Of a DNA stretch of 64,000 nt, positions 59,808-64,000 are shown piece after piece (within the stretch, counting starts at the first letter, position 1; every line of letters begins with the position of its first letter). The notes under the pieces were generated by a model, which saw only the letters and a list, made by a program, of their open reading frames with translations, was not told where the DNA came from and did no database searches. The stretch spans positions 23,338,398 through 23,402,397 of the forward strand of contig NC_092577.1 in NCBI RefSeq assembly GCF_037975245.1, in the 5' to 3' direction. A program made the translations under genes and the position numbers. This stretch comes from Apostichopus japonicus (lineage: Eukaryota; Echinodermata; Holothuroidea; Aspidochirotida; Stichopodidae).

Positions 59808-59976
59808 GCACTGAGAATTTGTGTAGAAATCATGAAACATTGAGGAATGTAGAAAAGAAAGTTGTTCGAACTGAAGTCTGACAAGCGTTTCTGTCATAGG
59901 AGTTTGACTTCAGTTCGAACAACTTTCTTTTCTACATTCCTCAATGTTTCATGATTTCTACACAAATTCTCAGTGC
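59808..59976. repeat. Perfect 71-bp inverted repeat with 27-nt loop
   Basis: The left arm (59,808-59,878, starting GCACTGAGAATTTGTG) and right arm (59,906-59,976, ending CAAATTCTCAGTGC) are exact reverse complements. The loop is 59,879-59,905. CTGACAAGC at 59,878-59,886 is also complementary to GCTTGTCAG at 59,975-59,983. A long dsRNA-like hairpin would form if transcribed. Confidence 0.96.
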
Positions 59977-59984
59977 TTGTCAGT

Positions 59985-60600
59985 CTGGGCATACTAACAT
60001 ACAAAAAATGTGGAATCAAATAAATTGTTCAAAACATTTCCCGCGAGGCTGATCACAAAAGCCAACATAACAGAGCTCTTCCCGTGCTGGGCTGTCCGTG
60101 TGACACGTATATACCTTGTAGTGTGAAAACAGGGAGTTGTTGTGAACTCCCTGGTGGGACATTGCCTTGTTTGTAGGATGGGAATGCATCATTACCGTAC
60201 TTGAAGTGAGACGCCCAATTTTAAAATCATGGCCAAGGCTCTACCTCTGCCTTATTAGTAATCAGTGGTACATATGGGGTGTCCATGATTTCTGGTCAAA
60301 GGTCATCTAGGGGGTCATTTCTATCCCAAACAGACATATTGAATTGAATAGTTAGGTCTATGACTTTAAATGTATGTCTGTGTACTGTCCAGCTGCATAC
60401 CAGTAATACCAAATTATTTTTAACCATCAGACTGTACTGCCCTCCATTAATTAGTACCTGATTATGATTTATTCTGTTCATTTCAGATATAAGTGCCAAT
60501 AACAATCGTGGATTGAGTGTGGAAGTACAGTACTGTTTCGTGGACTAGTATTATCTGGCATACCCTTCTGCAGGTAGGCACTATAGGGTACTCATGTGAA
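59985..60600. other. No gene recognised
   Basis: Sequence upstream of the third transposase-like copy. Possible 5' UTR or promoter of that gene, but no supporting signal was identified. Confidence 0.5.
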
Positions 60601-60601
60601 A

Positions 60602-63100
60602 ATGGCATATTCTTGCTTCCTTTGCCATGTTATTATAACTGGGGCTGCTTCACAATTGCTACAACATTTACATTCTGCACATGCCTTGTATGATGGGAAA
60701 GGTCTGCTTCTTCATTGTGATCAGGGTGGTTGCCCTGCCACATTTAGCACATTCAATTCCTTCCGAAAACATTTAGTCCGGTGACATCAACAGCAAGGAA
60801 TGGGTTACCCAAATCAGCCTCAGAATGCAGTATTTGTTAATGTTGAAAATGATTGTCCTTTCGATGTTGCCGAGCCAGGGCAAGACAATTTTGAAATTGA
60901 TCAAGAAGAAATTAATGATTACAACAATACATTTCTGGAGAAGATGAAAATGCAAGCTGCCATGTTCATTGGCACCATGCTTTCTGATAGAAATATGACT
61001 CATGCATCCATTCAGAGAGTAGTGAATGCTGTCACAGATTTAACATCGAATACATTAACACTCTTGAAAACCAGGATGCAGTCAGTGCTTACAGGATTTG
61101 ATGTTGATTTATCGACTCCACAGTGTGAAAGGCTTTTTTCATTGTTTGAGGCAGTTGAGAATCCCTGTCTTGGGCTGGAAACCCTCTACAAGCAGGAGAA
61201 ATATTTTGAAGAAGACTTCAGGATTCTTAAACCAAAAACAGTTGCCCTTGGAATTAGGTATGATACAATAACTGATAGTGATATAGAAGGACACATTTCA
61301 GTACGTTTCTGTCATAAAAACATTGGAAATGGTTTTAGAACAGCCGCTTGTAAGAGGATTTTGTGAGATGGGGCATGTTTCAAAAGATGTGATTCTTAGA
61401 GACTATTGTGATGGTAAGCAGTTTCAAAAACACTTTCTATTAATGGTTGATGCTAAAGCATTACAGCTGTGCCTTTACTTTGATGAAGTGGAGGTCGTCA
61501 ATCCACTTGGGTCAAGGAGGGGCGTCCACAAGCTTGGGGTTTTGTATTTCACTCTGAAGAACCTTCCACCAGAATACAATTCAGCGCTTGATAACATCCA
61601 TTTGGTAGCAGTATTCACTTGTATAGACCTAAAGAAATATGGCTTCTCCAACATACTGGCACCCTTCATGGAGGAACTGAAGCTCTTAGAGTCAGATCAT
61701 GGTGTTGAATTTCAAACAAAGAGGGGTTTTCTTTCGAAGCGTGGAACAATAGTCCAAGTTACTGGTGATAACTTAGGACAACATGCAATTTGTGGATTTG
61801 TAGAAAGTTTTTCTGCAAATTACCCATGTCGTTTTGCCTTTGTTCTAAACAGGAAATACAGTATATGTTCTCTGAAAGTGGTTTTCAGTTACGTACAGTG
61901 GAAAAATATAAACAACACTTGCAGATGGTACTTGAAAATCCCCTCATGGTTTCTCGCACAGGTGTAAAAATGCCATCACCACTAAATGAATCTCGGTACT
62001 TCCATGTGACAGCCAACCTTAGCGCTGATATCATGCATGACATATTACGAGTTTCACCTATGGAAGTGAAGCTTCTACTAAGTCAATTGATACTCCAGGA
62101 ACATTTATTTGAACTTGGTGTACTGAACATGAGACTCTCAAATTATGACTACGGGTTTGTTGATAAAGGAAACAAACCATCAGAAATCACACTGGCTACA
62201 CTGAAGAGCTTAGATCATGGACTGAAACAGAAGGCATCTCAGATGTGGTGTCTGACTAGAGTATTGCCTGGTTTGGTAGGAGATTTGATACCAGTAGACC
62301 ATAAACATTGGCATGTTTACTTACTGCTGAGACAAATAATGGATATATAATCTTTGCAAAGTGCATTACTGAAGGAATGTGTCATCAGTTGTCATATCCT
62401 ATAGAAGAGCACCACCAACTAATGCGCAAGTGCTATCCAAATGTCATTCTAACCCCAAAACATCACTTCATGGTGCACTACCCCCGTCTGCTCTTGGAGT
62501 CAGGGCCATTAGTTAATACATGGTCTATGAGATTTGAAGCCAAACACTTGTTTGCAAAGAGATTAGCTAATGTAGTGTGCTCTTTTAAAGACATTTGTTT
62601 CACAGTAGCATCCAGGCATCAGGTGGATCATTGCATTAGGTGGCGAGCAGGAAGCTGTATTCATGCTGAACTAGAAACTGGCAACAGACACCTGAAAGCA
62701 ACTGAGGTTTCCAGCATTAATGACTATCATGTCCTCCTGTAGAAAGTGCCTGGTTTGTCACTGCACGATGAAGTTTACACTATACAACTGTAACAACATC
62801 TGGAACATGCTACCGGAAGTCCATGTTTGTTGTAATTGACACTGACAAAACATCGCAGGATCCAGTATTTGGACAAATTGAAGACATAATTTTGATTGGG
62901 GAAAATGTGTTCCTACATGGGGTAGTGTGGTGTGCTCAGTTTTTTTGTCGTCATCATTATGCTTTTAAAGTTGAAAGTACTGGCACCCCTTTCTTTTGCA
63001 ACCTTACAGAACTTAAGAGATGTTTCTCCTCTACATAAGACCAAAAGTGCCACTGATCAAGATTTTGCAACATTTGCAAGAAATTTATTATCAGAGAACA
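60602..63100 (+). pseudogene. CACTA/Tnp2-like transposase-related gene, broken (copy 3)
   Basis: From ATG 60,602 the frame reads MAYSCFLCHVIITGAASQLL with two C2H2 fingers (CFLCH...HLHSAH and CDQGGC...FRKHL), then a stop. Later pieces in neighbouring frames align in order with the intact 832-aa copy: MQAAMFIGTMLSD, RDYCDGKQFQKH, LYFDEVEVVNPLGSRRGVHK, KNLPPEYNSALD, TGDNLGQHAICGF, ADIMHDIL, MWCLTRVLPGLVGDL, TPKHHFMVHYPRLL, MRFEAKHLFAKRL and a C-terminal LRDVSPLH. At least six stops or frame changes occur. Divergence from the 41-kb copy is considerable, so the two are separate lineages. The conserved Asp, Asp and Glu positions are retained. It lies directly upstream of the PB1-like exon at 63,260. 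Confidence 0.85.
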
Positions 63101-63259
63101 TACTGCATGAGGCATCTAAAACATCAATTTTTTTTAGTTCAGAACCGTACAGCGATTCTGTGAAAACTGGGGGCGAATTGCCCGTCGCCCCGCTTAAATC
63201 CGACCCTGGAACCGTAGTTCATATTTTTCATACATTTTCTCAAATTCAGAATGGAGGTG

Positions 63260-63571
63260 AAAAGGATTTGTGTTACACATGGAGAGAAAACAAAACTTGT
63301 GTAAATGACACATTGGAAATCATCAGAAAGACGTTTTCAATACATGGAGACTTAAAGCTTCTAGCCAAATATGATGGCATTACCAAGTTTGTTGATATCG
63401 ATCCAGATGATGAAGATGATGTTTATGTCTTCGAACAAAGTACAGAGCTCCTAGTTCATACCATCAGTCAGGAGAATTCTTCATCCAGCAGCGGCTCGGC
63501 TGACACCAGGGCTCATTTTTAGATGAAGATGGATGTTCCCCCCCCCCCCACCAAGCAAGCGCTCGTGTAGG
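63260..63571 (+). CDS. First coding exon of a third SAMD3-like/PB1-like gene (copy C, partial, frame-changed)
   Basis: After a pyrimidine-rich stretch ending CTCAAATTCAG, ATG at 63,261 opens MEVKRICVTHGEKTKLV, resembling the start of a PB1-like ubiquitin-fold. The neighbouring frame continues VNDTLEIIRKTFSIHGDLKL, then FVDIDPDDEDDVYVFEQ, the acidic OPCA-like region typical of PB1 folds. A Ser-rich tail follows. A frame change lies near 63,303, and another near a C run at 63,539-63,549. A GTGAGT donor at 63,572 would end the exon. Copy A begins with the same kind of domain. The remaining exons would lie beyond the window. Whether the gene is live is uncertain. Confidence 0.6.
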
Positions 63572-64000
63572 GTGAGTGCATATTTTCATCTTTCAAGTTT
63601 ACAATATGAAAAACACTGGAATCAACTCTGCATAGTTGTCATGTAAACCTTCATATTTGTGAGGAGTGCACATGTACACAATTTGCTCATATTCAACAAG
63701 ATGTCTGATGTTTGTTTGTTATTCATGCTATGTATATACTAGTGTATACCGTCCATTGTAAAGGCCATCCCCAGCTTTTTGGTTATTGACTCATTGCTGA
63801 AGAAGCATTTTCTTATATTGATTCAAACTTGTCATAGACACCTGGCAACCAATTCTTAGTTATAATTGGGAGAAATTGACAGTTTAGATTGGATTGATTG
63901 CTAATTGTTTTCTTTTATAGTTTTACTAGTTTTGGGGCAGTCCACTTCACAAAAATATCATGGGTAGCTTGCATTCTGTTCCTGGGACTGCCATTTACCA
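63572..64000 (+). other. Probable intron 1 of copy C
   Basis: It follows a GTGAGT donor and contains no further exon-like block before the window ends. Confidence 0.45.

Overview
This is a window from an animal nuclear genome. It holds GT-AG spliced genes, tandem 5S rRNA sequences, tRNA-derived SINEs, and many LINEs and cut-and-paste transposons. Frequent palindromic words such as TAGGCCTA and AACGTT, and the mix of element families, suggest a marine invertebrate deuterostome, most likely an echinoderm. That assignment is inference; no species-diagnostic gene was seen.

Layout. 1-1,312: a decayed CACTA-like transposase fragment beside an OTU-domain fragment. 1.5-7.1 kb: tandem and dispersed repeats. 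7.4-8.75 kb: a Ty3/Gypsy fossil. 9.07-11.36 kb: a young 5'-truncated Tx1-type LINE with a 17-bp target-site duplication. 11.7-17.5 kb: a decayed multi-exon SAMD3-like gene (copy A). 19.2-34 kb: a repeat nest built on a remnant 5S rRNA array. Two LINEs of one family sit at the same point in 5S units, and one of them carries nested CR1/L2-like LINEs, an LTR-like insertion and a LINE tail. 37.25-55.63 kb: an apparently intact ten-exon SAM-domain gene (copy B, 536 codons). Its intron 1 holds a complete-ended piggyBac element. Its intron 2 holds an intact 832-aa zinc-finger transposase-like ORF and two hAT elements. 55.7-60 kb: TIR elements, a SINE, a GAACCG fold-back element and a perfect 71-bp hairpin. 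60.6-63.6 kb: a third, broken transposase-like gene, followed after about 200 bp by the first coding exon of a third SAMD3-like gene that runs off the window.

How the parts relate. Two gene families recur side by side on the same strand: (i) a protein with two C2H2 fingers and a CACTA/Tnp2-like catalytic region, seen three times at different divergence, and (ii) multi-exon SAMD3-like genes with an N-terminal SAM or PB1-like domain, also seen three times. The close pairing at 60.6-63.6 kb and the nesting at 37-55 kb raise the possibility that they form one two-gene mobile or recently mobile system. In this model the SAMD3-like protein would be an accessory factor, as TNPA is in plant En/Spm. 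This is a hypothesis, not a demonstrated fact.

Other strong signals are a 5S rRNA site-specific LINE family, a LINE 3' stem-loop with a compensatory base change between copies, and several transposons with exact target-site duplications.
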